Source of the DNA: Marinitoga lauensis
GTDB taxonomy: Bacteria; Thermotogota; Thermotogae; Petrotogales; Petrotogaceae
DNA: 64,000 nucleotides
NCBI RefSeq assembly: GCF_004135675.1
Contig: NZ_QHLX01000003.1
Location: forward strand, 186,001 to 250,000
Direction: 5' to 3'
Part shown: one piece after another, positions 27,760-37,116 of the stretch
Layout of the letters: every line of letters starts with the position of its first letter
Numbering within the stretch: position 1 is the first letter of the stretch
Position numbers and translations under genes: made by a program
The notes under the pieces: model-generated
The model's database searches: none
Told to the model about the DNA's origin: nothing
The model's input: the letters and a program-made list of their open reading frames with translations, nothing else

Positions 27760-30700
27760 TTATAATTTATCTACATCTAATTCATTACCGTCTTCATCAA
27801 ACAAACGAACATCTAACATTAACCCTGTAATTCTTTAACTAAAACTTTGAAACTTTCAGGAATACCAGGATCTGGTAAATTCTTTCCATTTAATATGGCT
27901 TTATATACTTCATTTCTACCTTTAATATCATCTGATTTATATGTTAGCATTTCTGTTAATGTATGCGCAGCACCATAAGCTTCTAATGCCCAAACTTCCA
28001 TTTCACCGAATCTTTGACCACCAAAATGTGCTTTACCACCCAATGGCTGTTGGTGAATTAATGAGTATGGACCTGTAGAACGTGCGTGCATTTTATCTTT
28101 TGCAATGTGAACCAATCTTAACATATACATGTATCCAATAGCAATTGGATAATCAAAAGGTTCACCTGTTCTACCGTCTCTTAACACGATTTTTCCACTT
28201 TCAACTTCTGGAGTGTCTCCTAAATCAAGTCCATATTCTTTACGAACTTTATCCAATTCATCCATTCTATTATTTTTTCTTGCTTCATATAATGCTTTCA
28301 TAATTTCTTTTTCTTTTGCACCATCAAATATAGGAGTAGCAAAATGTTTTCCTGTTAATTTTGCTAACCAACCAAGATGCATTTCCAATACCTGCCCAAG
28401 GTTCATACGTGAAGGAACACCTAAAGGACTAAGTATCATTTCAATTGGTTTTCCATTTGGTAAGAAAGGCATATCTTCTTTTCTTAAAATATTTGAAACA
28501 ACACCTTTATTACCGTGCCTACCAGCTAATTTATCTCCAACGTTTAACGTTTTCTTTGAAGCAATATATACTTTAACATATTGATTTACACCAGTTTCAA
28601 GGTCAGGAATATCTTTTCTTGTATATACTTTTACATCAATAACTCTACCTTCAATTCCATGAGGAACAGTTAATGAAGTATCTTTAACGTCTTTACCTCT
28701 ATCTCCAAAAACTGATCTAATTAATTTTTCTTCTGGAGATGTTTCTGATTCACCTCTTGGAGTTACTTTACCAACTAAAATATCTCCTGATGTAACGTAA
28801 GCGCCAACTCTAACTATACCATGTTCATCAAGATTTCTTAATGATTCTTTTTTTACATTTGGAATATCTGCTGTAATTTCTTCAGGACCTAATTGCGTAT
28901 CCATAGCTTTGGTTTCATATACTTCAATATGTAATGAGGTAAATGTATCTCTTTCGAGCAATTCTTCATTTACAAGTATAGCATCTTCAAAATTATAACC
29001 TTCCCATGGCATAAATGCTACAAGTACATTTTTACCCAATGCTAATTCTCCCATATCTATTGCCGGTCCATCAGCAAGTGGAGAACCTTTTTCTACAATT
29101 TCACCTATTTCAACAATAGGTCTTTGATTTATAGTCGTATCCTGGTTTGATCTAATAAATTTCCATAATGTATATTTATCCTGAACTGGATTTCCATAAT
29201 TATCCAATATATCTTTTCCATTTTCATCTATTCTATTAATTATAATTGTTTTTGCATCAACATAGGATACTCTACCTCTATGTTTTGCCTTGATTACATA
29301 TCCAGAGTCTCTAGCAGCTAACCATTCAACACCAGTTCCTACAAAAGGAGCTTCTGTAATCATTAATGGAACAGCCTGCCTTTGCATGTTAGAACCCATC
29401 AAAGCACGATTAGCATCATCGTGTTCAAGGAATGGGATTAATGAAGTTGAAACACTAACAATCTGTTTTGGTGTAACAGCAATAAATTCAACATCTTCCC
29501 TATGAACATATGTAACCTTACCAGCATGTCTGATTTCAACGTATTCTGCTTTAATCATTCCATTTTCATCTATTTCAACAGAAGCAGGAGCAATAATTTT
29601 TTCTTCCTCCTGATCTGCAGTTAGCCAATAGGCTCCCTTTTCATATAGAACTTTCCCGTTTTTAACCCTATAATATGGTGTTTCTAAGAAACCAAACTCA
29701 TCAACTCTTGCCAATATTGCCAAAGAAGTAATCAAACCTATATTTGCTCCTTCTGGTGTTTCAATTGGACACATTCTTCCGTAGTGTGAATGATGAACAT
29801 CACGAACCTCGAATTTTGCATGTTCTCTTTTTAGCCCACCAGGTCCAATAGCAGATAATCTTCTTTTATGAGTCAATTCAGACAATGGATTAACCTGATC
29901 CATAAATTGAGAAAGTTGACTTGTTGCAAAAAACTGATTGATAGTTGTCATTATTGCTCTTGAATTTATCAAAGAATTTGGATTTAATTTTTGAATATTT
30001 GGTATGATACTCAATTTTTCACTTAGAATAGGCAGCATTTTAGAGAATGATCTTTCGAATTCAATTTGCATCAATTCTCCAACTGACCTAACACGTTTAT
30101 TACCTAAATGATCTCTTGTATCAAGTAATTCTGGATTTTCTTTCATTTCTAATAAATGTCTTGAAGCTAACACGAGATCAAGTTTGGTTAATATTCTCTC
30201 CTCTTTATGAGGATATTCAATATCTTCACCCTTTTCAATTATTTTTCCTTCGACTTCAATTAAATATTTTTTATAAACATCTTCCATTCTATTAACTATT
30301 TTTTTCCTACCAATCATTGAGAAGTCGAAAGTATTCGGGTTAAAATATAAATTATTAATATAATCAGTTGCAATATTTACTCTAGGAATTTCACCAGGTC
30401 TCAATTTTTTGAATAATTCTTTATAAGCATCTTCGGGAGTTAGGATAGAATCTTCGGATTCATAACTTTTTTTAAACAGGTCTAACGTATTTTGAGCAAC
30501 AATATGAGCTACTGTTATTTCTGAAACTCCTAATTCAAGCAATTCATCAACAATTTTTTCTGTTAATCTAACACCTCTATATGTTTTTGTATCTTTATAT
30601 AAATCTGAGCTTTCTGGAACTGCTATATCTGAAAGTATTGTTATATTTTTTTCCAGATATTCAGTCAAATCATAATTTAAATTGATTTTATGAGGATATA

Positions 30701-31367
30701 AATCTAAAATAGCGAGATCAGAATCATATCCTAAAGCTCTTAAGAATAGGAAATAATTAAATTTTCTTTTCCTATCAATTCTGATTTGTAAAAAATCTTT
30801 TCCTGGATTTGGGTTATAGATTATTTCCAGCCATGCACCTTTAACTGGTAGGAAATGAGCAACAAAATATGGTCTTGTTTGTTTAACACTTTTTTGTTCT
30901 TCGCTAACAAAATAAACACCAGGAGATCTAACGAGCTGGTTTACAACAACTCTTTCTGCGCCATTAATAATAAATGTACTTCTATCTGTTATTTTTGGGA
31001 TATTACCAAAAAATAAAGAATCACTGGGTTCAATAATTTCCCCAGTACTATGATCTGTTATTCTTATTTTAGCTTTTAATGGAACAGTATAAGATAACCC
31101 TTTTTCTTTACATTCCATTTCTTCAAATATAGGATCTTCCGTCCAAACTTCTGTAAACTCCAGAGAGATTTTAGCTTTTCTTTTTCCTTTTAATTCAACT
31201 GTAACAGGAGAGTATTTGTCTAAAACCTCTTTAACACCTTCTTTTACAAACCAATCAAATGAATCAAGTTGAATTTCCAATAAATCATGGAAAAGTGAAA
31301 TGTCCTCTTTAACCTTACCAAAAAAATGCCTTTCTCTTTTTCCCACCTTTAACACTCGGGTGTTCAC
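27760..31367 (-). CDS. rpoB: RNA polymerase subunit beta (one frame break near the end)
   Basis: About 1202 residues. The uninterrupted frame stops at 27819 after VLVKELQG, but adding one base to the CCC run 27823-27825 continues it as [20 protein letters not shown] to a stop at 27760, which is the normal RpoB C-terminus. The rifampicin-pocket region reads [21 protein letters not shown], with Val where E. coli has Asn518. Also visible is [18 protein letters not shown]. It lies 22 bases before rpoC, so the two are co-translated. Confidence 0.97.
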
Positions 31368-31412
31368 AAAGAATCACCTCGTCTTCCTAATTTTTTTATT
31401 AGCAAAACAATA

Positions 31413-31438
31413 CCGCATCAGACTTTAGTCTGATGCGG
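31413..31438 (-). terminator. Hairpin between rplL and rpoB
   Basis: A nearly perfect 12-bp inverted repeat (CCGCATCAGACT / AGTCTGATGCGG) in the rplL-rpoB gap. On the minus strand no clean T-run follows at once. It probably attenuates rpoBC relative to the ribosomal genes or acts as an RNA-processing site. Confidence 0.7.
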
Positions 31439-31478
31439 ATAAATTATATCATATAAAAGTTTATATTTCTTTAAGAAA

Positions 31479-31862
31479 TTACTTCAATTCTACTTCTGCG
31501 CCAGCTTCTTCTAATTTCTTTTTAAGTTCTTCAGCTTCGTCTTTTGTAGCTCCTTCTTTAACAACTGCATCTGGAGTTCCTGCTTTTTCTACTAAATCTT
31601 TAGCTTCTTTTAATCCTAAACCTGTAATTTCTCTAACAACTTTAATTACATTTATTTTCTTTGCACCAAAGCTCTTTAATACAACATCAAATGAATCTTT
31701 TTCTTCTGCTGCTGGAGCTGCTGCACCTGCAACTGGAGCTGCTGCTACTGCAACTGGAGCTGCTGCTGATACTCCAAATTCATCTTCTAAAGCTTTTACT
31801 AATTCTGCTAATTCTGCTACAGTCATTTCTTTAATTGCTTGAATTAATTCTTCTCTTGTCAT
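31479..31862 (-). CDS. rplL: Ribosomal protein L7/L12
   Basis: The 127-residue stalk protein. The N-terminal dimerisation helix pair ([17 protein letters not shown]), an Ala/Pro-rich hinge and the C-terminal factor-binding domain ([23 protein letters not shown]) are all present. AGGAGGTG precedes ATG 31862. It is the last ribosomal gene before rpoB; frame intact. Confidence 0.98.
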   Translation of the reverse strand: MTREELIQAIKEMTVAELAELVKALEDEFGVSAAAPVAVAAAPVAGAAAPAAEEKDSFDVVLKSFGAKKINVIKVVREITGLGLKEAKDLVEKAGTPDAVVKEGATKDEAEELKKKLEEAGAEVELK

Positions 31863-31895
31863 TCCAATACACCTCCTGAAAATATTTAAGTATTA

Positions 31896-32441
31896 TTATT
31901 TTTCTTTTTCTTCTCTTATAGCATTCAAAGCATATAAGAACTTTCTTAAAATTCCGCCTAATGCACCAACCAAACCTGAAATAGGAGCATTTAAGCCACC
32001 AACCAACATAGCAAGCAACTGTTCTTTTGAAGGTAATTTTGCCAATTCTTCTGCTTCTTCAGCAGTGAATGTTTTACCTTCTAAGATGCCAGCTTTTATA
32101 ACTGGAACTTCTAATTTGTTTTTCTTTTTAAATTCTACTAAAGTTTTTAAAGCTTCAATAGGATCTGCGTCTTTAGTATATAAAAGAGCAGTGTTTCCTT
32201 CTAAATATTTTTCATATTCTTCTAAATTTAAACCTGCATTTTTTATTGCAGTTTTAATCAAAGCATTTCTAGTGATTTTAAAATTAACTTTGTTTTCAAA
32301 ATTTTTATATAATTCACTTCTAAATGCATTTGATTGTGCTACAGTCATACCTTTAAAATCAACAAAAACAACTATTGAAGAATCTTTGAAAACACTTTCC
32401 AATTCTTTTAACAACTCAGCCTTTTGAGCTCTTGTTAACAC
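31896..32441 (-). CDS. rplJ: Ribosomal protein L10
   Basis: A 181-residue stalk-base protein that binds 23S rRNA and the L12 dimers. Family features include the start LTRAQKAELLKEL, VVFVDFKGMTVAQ and a long C-terminal helix for L12. GAGGAGGTG lies upstream. With L12 it is expected to repress its own mRNA through the leader at 32459-32593. Confidence 0.97.
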   Translation of the reverse strand: MLTRAQKAELLKELESVFKDSSIVVFVDFKGMTVAQSNAFRSELYKNFENKVNFKITRNALIKTAIKNAGLNLEEYEKYLEGNTALLYTKDADPIEALKTLVEFKKKNKLEVPVIKAGILEGKTFTAEEAEELAKLPSKEQLLAMLVGGLNAPISGLVGALGGILRKFLYALNAIREEKEK

Positions 32442-32458
32442 CGACTCACACCTCCTCT

Positions 32459-32593
32459 AAAAAAATCTGCGGTCCCGAGGACCGCAGAAGCGCTAAAACA
32501 TTATTGTTTTATTCTTCAGCGTACCTCGGCAGGCGGGTATCCACCACATTATATATTACCTGCTGTCTTCAGTACTTATTCATTTACGTGAGT
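32459..32593 (-). ncRNA. L10 leader with terminator/attenuator upstream of rplJ
   Basis: This 170-base rplA-rplJ gap has a structured, GC-rich stretch (32513-32575 on the plus strand) followed on the minus strand by a 9-bp hairpin (32487-32479 with 32475-32467) and seven T residues (32465-32459), right before the rplJ ribosome site. Its position and form match the ribosomal protein L10 leader family, here ending in an intrinsic terminator. L10/L12 binding would set read-through. Confidence 0.72.
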
Positions 32594-32622
32594 ATTATAA
32601 CACAAGATTTATTACTTTTCAG
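32594..32622 (-). promoter_or_regulatory. Internal promoter for rplJL-rpoBC
   Basis: On the minus strand TGTTATAAT (extended -10, core at 32599-32594) lies 17 bases after CTGAAA (32622-32617). It starts just inside the 3' end of rplA and would transcribe the L10 leader. Confidence 0.6.
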
Positions 32623-33313
32623 TTAAAAATTCAGAAACGTTTAATTTCAAACCAGGACCCATTGTTGGAGCTAATGAAACTTTTCTAATAAATTTACCCT
32701 TTGCTCCAGATGGTCTCATTTTTTCTATTTGTTGTAAAGCTTCTACAATATTTTCTTTTAATTTATCTGTTTCGAATGATTTTTTTCCAACAGCAATATG
32801 TAGATTTCCAGTTTTATCATTTCTTACTTCAATTTTTCCAGCTTTAAAGTCTTTTACTGCATCAGCAACATCATTTGTAACTGTTCCTGATTTTGGAGAT
32901 GGCATTAATCCTCTAGGACCCAAGATTTTACCTAATCTACCAATTTCTCTCATCATATCAGGTGTTGCAATTGCAACATCAAAATCTGTCCAACCACCCT
33001 GTACTTTTTGAATGAATTCATCTGAACCAGCATAATCTGCTCCAGCGTCTAAAGCTTCTTTTACTTTATCACCTTTAGCGAAAACCAAAACTCTAACTTT
33101 TTTACCTGTTCCGTGTGGTAAAGAGATATTGCCTCTTACCTGTTGATCATTTTTTCTTGGATCAATACCTAAAACCATATGCAATTCTATACTTTCATCA
33201 AATTTGGCAGTGGCCAATTTTGGTATTATTTCTAAAGCTTCATCTAATGTATAAAATTTTTCTCTATCAATTAATTTTTTTGCTTCTAAGTATCTTTTAC
33301 CATGTCTTGACAT
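32612..33313 (-). CDS. rplA: Ribosomal protein L1
   Basis: 233 residues, intact. It starts [21 protein letters not shown] and has the RNA-binding segments [22 protein letters not shown] and [12 protein letters not shown]-like strands of L1. It forms the L1 stalk on 23S rRNA. It follows rplK by 13 bases and is transcribed with it. Confidence 0.98.
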   Translation of the reverse strand: MSRHGKRYLEAKKLIDREKFYTLDEALEIIPKLATAKFDESIELHMVLGIDPRKNDQQVRGNISLPHGTGKKVRVLVFAKGDKVKEALDAGADYAGSDEFIQKVQGGWTDFDVAIATPDMMREIGRLGKILGPRGLMPSPKSGTVTNDVADAVKDFKAGKIEVRNDKTGNLHIAVGKKSFETDKLKENIVEALQQIEKMRPSGAKGKFIRKVSLAPTMGPGLKLNVSEFLTEK

Positions 33314-33326
33314 TCACATACACCCC

Positions 33327-33754
33327 TTAACCTTCTACTACTTCAATGCCCATATTTCTTGCAGTACCTTTTATGATTTCCATAGCTGCTTCAATTGTTC
33401 TTGCATTTAAATCGGGCATTTTGATTTCTGCAATTTCTTTTACCTGTGACATAGTGATCTTTCCTACAATTTCCCTACCAGGATTTGAAGCACCTTTTTT
33501 AAGTCCAGCTGCCTGTAAAATTAAAAAAGAAGCTGGGGGGTTTTTAAAGTAAATGTAAATGATCTGTCTTCAAAAACTGTAATTTCAACAGGAATAATCA
33601 TTCCGGCTTTATCTGCAGTTGCAGCGTTAAACTTTTTACAGAATTCCATTAAGTTAACACCATGTTGACCTAATGCAGGACCAACTGGTGGAGCAGGTGT
33701 AGCTTTACCTGCTGGCAATTGCAATTTAACCATTCTAGCAATTTTCTTTGCCAT
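33327..33754 (-). CDS. rplK: Ribosomal protein L11 (one frame break)
   Basis: 142 residues after adding one base to the G6 run at 33535-33540. The first part ([26 protein letters not shown]) is the conserved N-terminal domain; the separated part ending [24 protein letters not shown] is the rRNA-binding C-terminal domain. The join reads [20 protein letters not shown], as expected for L11. Confidence 0.97.
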
Positions 33755-33800
33755 ATGTTTCCCTCCTTTGTGGTATTAGCGGAGTAATCCTCCACTATTT

Positions 33801-34859
33801 TTAATCAATTTTTTCTATTTCTGTTAAGCCTAATTCTACCTCAGTCTCTCTTCCAAACATATTAATTGTAACTTTTACTGTTTGCTTATGTAAATCAATA
33901 TTGGTAATTTTTCCAGTAAAGAATTCAAATGGTCCACTAACAATCCTTACATGTTCTCCTATTTCATAGTCTGCTCTTAATTTGCTTTCTTTCATTTCGT
34001 AGCTTTCTTCACCTGTTAATCTTAATAAAGCTTTTACTTCTTTCGTTTTTAATTGAACAGGAGTGCCACCTATATTAATAAAATTAATAACATAAGGGAT
34101 GTTTTTTACCATTTCCTGAGTTTCTTTGTTTAAAATCATTTCTATAAACATATATCCAGGAAATAACCTTGAAATTCTTGTTTTTAGTATTATAATTTCT
34201 TTTCTACTTGCAAAATCTCTAATTTCAACTTTTCCTGAAGATTTAGATTTATATTGTCTTTTATTACCCAAAATCTGTCCTTTTTCTACATATGTTCCCT
34301 TTTTAAAAGCTGCAGAATCAAAATTATCTTTAAATATTAAATATACATCATTTGAATTTGATTCTGTTTGAATAACAACTCTTTTCATTTTCTCAATAGA
34401 GATAATAATACCATCAAGATCAGCTTCATATCCCTCAGCTTTAGCTAAAGGAATACCTGCGTGTATTCTTGAATTTACTTTTAAACCACCAATAATTTTA
34501 GCGCTTTCTGGAATCAAAAAAGTTTTAGTAAACTTCTTATCTTTCGTCTCTACAATTATTTTTCTAAAATTCTTAACCTCGACAATAGTTCCAGAATTTT
34601 TTACGACAACAGGTGGTTCTTCTGCAAGCAAATCACCTTTTTTTACATTTTCTCCATTTTTTACAAAAACAGAAGCATCTTCAGAAACAACAAGTCTTTC
34701 AATTTTTTTATTGGTTAAGTCAATTTCACTTTCTTCTGGTATCAATATTTTACCAAACATATTTTCTTTCTCATATAATTTGGCTTTTTCTTCAATTAAT
34801 TCTTTAACTTTGTATTCCATTCCAGAGAAAGTTTGTAAAATATACCATTTTTTACGCAT
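33801..34859 (-). CDS. nusG: Transcription factor NusG with large inserted domain
   Basis: 352 residues against ~180 in most bacteria. The NGN domain starts KKWYILQTFSGMEYKVKELIEE, is interrupted at about residue 50, and resumes near 230 with RLFPGYMFIEM; the KOW domain follows (GEHVRIVSGPFEFFTGKI). The ~180-residue insertion is rich in beta strands and Lys. An insertion of this size is known in Thermotoga maritima NusG. It modulates elongation, pausing and transcription-translation coupling. Intact frame. Confidence 0.95.
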   Translation of the reverse strand: MRKKWYILQTFSGMEYKVKELIEEKAKLYEKENMFGKILIPEESEIDLTNKKIERLVVSEDASVFVKNGENVKKGDLLAEEPPVVVKNSGTIVEVKNFRKIIVETKDKKFTKTFLIPESAKIIGGLKVNSRIHAGIPLAKAEGYEADLDGIIISIEKMKRVVIQTESNSNDVYLIFKDNFDSAAFKKGTYVEKGQILGNKRQYKSKSSGKVEIRDFASRKEIIILKTRISRLFPGYMFIEMILNKETQEMVKNIPYVINFINIGGTPVQLKTKEVKALLRLTGEESYEMKESKLRADYEIGEHVRIVSGPFEFFTGKITNIDLHKQTVKVTINMFGRETEVELGLTEIEKID

Positions 34860-34882
34860 GTCTATTCACCTGCTTTTCAACA

Positions 34883-35113
34883 TCATTGAGTAGCGCCAGT
34901 ACCTAAACCACTTTTAATGCCGATTAAAGGATAAATAACTTTTGAAAAGAAGTTTAATAATCCATAATCAGCAATAAATAAATATAAAGATACAAATATT
35001 AGTATAGCTAATACTATCAACGTTGAATTTAAAGCTTCTTTTTTGTTTGGCCATTTAACCTTTTTAGATTCTTGCATAACAGAACTTAAAAATAACCAAA
35101 ATTTCGACATCAA
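34883..35113 (-). CDS. secE: Preprotein translocase subunit SecE
   Basis: 76 residues with a single membrane helix (STLIVLAILIFVSLYLFIADYGLLNFF) preceded by the amphipathic KKVKWPNKKEALNST segment typical of SecE. It sits between rpmG and nusG in the usual bacterial order, 23 bases before nusG. Intact frame. Confidence 0.95.
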   Translation of the reverse strand: MMSKFWLFLSSVMQESKKVKWPNKKEALNSTLIVLAILIFVSLYLFIADYGLLNFFSKVIYPLIGIKSGLGTGATQ

Positions 35114-35138
35114 AACACCCCCAAAATTTAATCATGAC

Positions 35139-35153
35139 CCCCTAAATTAGGGG
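35139..35153. repeat. Short palindrome between rpmG and secE
   Basis: CCCCTAA / TTAGGGG around a single A. It has no T-run on the minus strand, so it is not a clear terminator; it could be an mRNA processing or pausing hairpin. Confidence 0.4.
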
Positions 35154-35184
35154 TTGATTTCCTTTTTTAGAAAACTTTTACATT

Positions 35185-35349
35185 TTATATTTTTGATTCA
35201 ACATGTAAAGTGTGTTTATTGCAATGAGGACAATATTTTCTAAATTCTAACTTTTTTTTAGAAGTTCTTTTTCTTTGTTTGTAATAATTTCTTCTATTGC
35301 ATTCAGTACATTTTAGCGATACGGTTAAAACAGGACTTTTTGCTGCCAT
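35185..35349 (-). CDS. rpmG: Ribosomal protein L33
   Basis: A 54-residue L33, starting at ATG 35349 and ending HTLHVESKI at 35185. Zinc-ribbon cysteines are CTEC and CPHC. The Lys/Arg stretch YYKQRKRTSKKKLEFRKYC is typical. GAGGTG lies upstream. It lies between the tRNA genes and secE, as in many bacteria. Confidence 0.95.
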   Translation of the reverse strand: MAAKSPVLTVSLKCTECNRRNYYKQRKRTSKKKLEFRKYCPHCNKHTLHVESKI

Positions 35350-35385
35350 TTTATTTCACCTCGCATAACATTATAATTAATGAAA

Positions 35386-35471
35386 TGGTGGTGAGGGAAG
35401 GATTCGAACCTTCGAAGGCAATCCGCCAGCGGATTTACAGTCCGCCCCTTTGGCCACTCGGGCACCTCACC
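35386..35471 (-). tRNA. tRNA-Tyr(GTA), CCA encoded
   Basis: An 86-base tRNA with a long variable arm. Acceptor GGTGAGG/CCTCACC, anticodon GTA (complement of 35436-35438), T arm GAAGG TTCGAAT CCTTC, and encoded CCA. All stems pair; no base loss evident. Confidence 0.97.
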
Positions 35472-35490
35472 ACCGGTAAGTAAAAAAATA

Positions 35491-35566
35491 TGGAGCCGAC
35501 GAAGGGACTTGAACCCCCAACCTGCTGATTACAAGTCAGCCGCTCTGCCAATTGAGCTACGTCGGC
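35491..35566 (-). tRNA. tRNA-Thr(TGT), CCA encoded
   Basis: A 76-base tRNA: acceptor GCCGACG/CGTCGGC, anticodon stem GCTGA/TCAGC with loop CTTGTAA (anticodon TGT), T arm GGGGG TTCAAGT CCCTT, discriminator T and encoded CCA. It is the first transcribed element of the tRNA-ribosomal-RNAP operon. Confidence 0.97.
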
Positions 35567-35582
35567 AACTCATCCGTGGGTT

Positions 35583-35611
35583 ATTATACCAGATAAAAAC
35601 CGTGCTGTCAA
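35583..35611 (-). promoter_or_regulatory. Consensus sigma-A promoter of the tRNA-rpmG-...-rpoC operon
   Basis: On the minus strand: TTGACA (35611-35606), exactly 17 bases, TATAAT (35588-35583). Both hexamers match the consensus at every position. It lies 17 bases upstream of tRNA-Thr. Confidence 0.9.
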
Positions 35612-35885
35612 TTACTTAACGATTAAGAAGTTATTACTCATTTGCAACATTATATCACTAATAAATGAACACGGATTTATTTTGTGACAGTGAAAAAAAT
35701 TTCATAGTATATCCGAGCATACTTACGCATACTCATGCATACTCACGCATACTTATAATAATTTTATTTAACAGTGAAAAATTTATCATACTCATAAAAA
35801 TTCATGAATTTTCAAGTTTTTATTTTTTTATTACATCGAGTATAATATTAAGGGGTTTTAAAATTTTTTTGTAGGAGGTTTTACA
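35612..35885. other. arcA upstream region: phased decamer repeats, palindrome and -10 box
   Basis: No gene is supported here. It holds four 10-bp repeats GCATACTYAY (35717-35756), two similar ACAGTGAAAAA...TTT boxes near 35686 and 35771, a perfect 16-bp palindrome AAAATTCATGAATTTT (35797-35812) and TATAAT at 35841-35846. AGGAGG precedes the arcA ATG. This is a likely control region for arginine catabolism. Confidence 0.55.
35717..35756 (+). repeat. Four 10-bp tandem repeats GCATACTYAY
   Basis: Units start at 35717, 35727, 35737 and 35747, differing only at the two pyrimidine positions. The period equals about one helical turn, so a bound protein would stack on one face of the DNA. Confidence 0.85.
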
Positions 35886-37087
35886 ATGAGCATTAACGTT
35901 TATTCTGAAGTTAAGGATTTAAAAAGAGTTTTATTGCATAGACCTGGTTTAGAATTGGAAAATATGGAGCCAGATTTATTAGAGGAACTATTATTTGAGG
36001 ATATACCTTATTTAAAAAAAGCACAGCAAGAACATGATTATTTTGCTGAAATTTTAAGAACAAATGGTGTTCATGTTGAATACGTAACAGATTTATTGGC
36101 TACAGCATTAAGTGAAGATGAAATAAAAAAACAATTTGTCAAGGAGTATCTTGATTTAAGTGAAGTTAAAAATCAATATATATTAAAAGCATTGGAAGAA
36201 TATCTTTTGAGTTTTGATACAAAAGGAATGATTAACAAAATAGTTAGTGGTGTTAGGATAAATGAGTTTAAATTAAAGAAAGAAAATTTTTCGACAAAGG
36301 TAAGAATGAATAAACAGTTTTATTTATTACCTTTACCTAATTTATATTTTCAAAGAGATCCCATAGCTTTTGTTGGAAAAGGGATTGTAATAAATAAAAT
36401 GATGACTAAGGCGAGGAGAAGAGAGTCATTGTTTATGAAATATGTCGTGAAATATAATAAAGATTTTGAAGGTACTCCAATATATTATGATATGAATAAT
36501 CATTTCGCAATTGAAGGTGGGGATGTTCTTGTTTTAACGGATAAAGTTTTGGCAATAGGAATATCTCAAAGAACAGAGCCAGAAGCAGTGGAAATATTGG
36601 CAAAAAAATTATTTTTTGAAACGGATGAAAGTTTTGATACAATACTTGCAATTAATATTCCTAAGAAAAGAGCATATATGCATTTAGATACTATTTTTAC
36701 AATGGTTGATAATGATAAATTTTTAGCACATTCAAAATTGGAATCCAGCTTATTAGTATACGTTATTAAAAAAGGAGAAAAAGATCTGGAAGTAATAGAA
36801 GAAAAAGCTTCTTTAGAAGAAATATTACAAAAATATATGAACAATGGAAAAATAAAAATTTTAAAATGTGGTGGAGAAGATGAAATTGCAGCTAAAAGAG
36901 AGCAATGGAATGATGGATCAAATGTATTGGCTATTAAACCTGGCGTTGTAATAGCTTATGATAGAAACTATGTAACCAACACTTTATTGAGAGAAAATGG
37001 AATTAATGTTATAGAAATACCATCAAGTGAATTATCCAGGGGCGTGGTGGTCCAAGATGTATGTCCATGCCTATGAATAGAGGCTAA
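35886..37087 (+). CDS. arcA: Arginine deiminase (one frame break at the catalytic end)
   Basis: Converts arginine to citrulline and ammonia. The repaired length is 400 residues. Family motifs: LLHRPGLELENM, LPLPNLYFQRDPIA, IEGGDVLVL and MHLDTIFTMVD. As given, the frame ends SRGVVVQDVCPCL; adding one G to the run 37039-37042 gives SRGRGGPRCMSMPMNRG, with the nucleophilic Cys, and a stop at 37085-37087. AGGAGG precedes ATG 35886. The antiporter gene follows after 29 bases, so both are in one unit; arcB and arcC are not nearby. Confidence 0.94.
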
Positions 37088-37116
37088 TGTTAGTAATTTT
37101 AATAGGAGGTGGTGGT

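Noticed and set aside
28213-29505. Plus-strand frames within rpoB
   Set aside because: Shadow frames of a highly conserved gene with nothing to support translation.
35717-35756. CRISPR array
   Set aside because: The repeats are 10 bp, contiguous and without spacers; no cas genes are present.
37087-37116. ATG 37087 as start of the antiporter
   Set aside because: It overlaps the repaired arcA stop and lacks an upstream SD, whereas GTG 37117 has AGGAGGTGG at the right distance.
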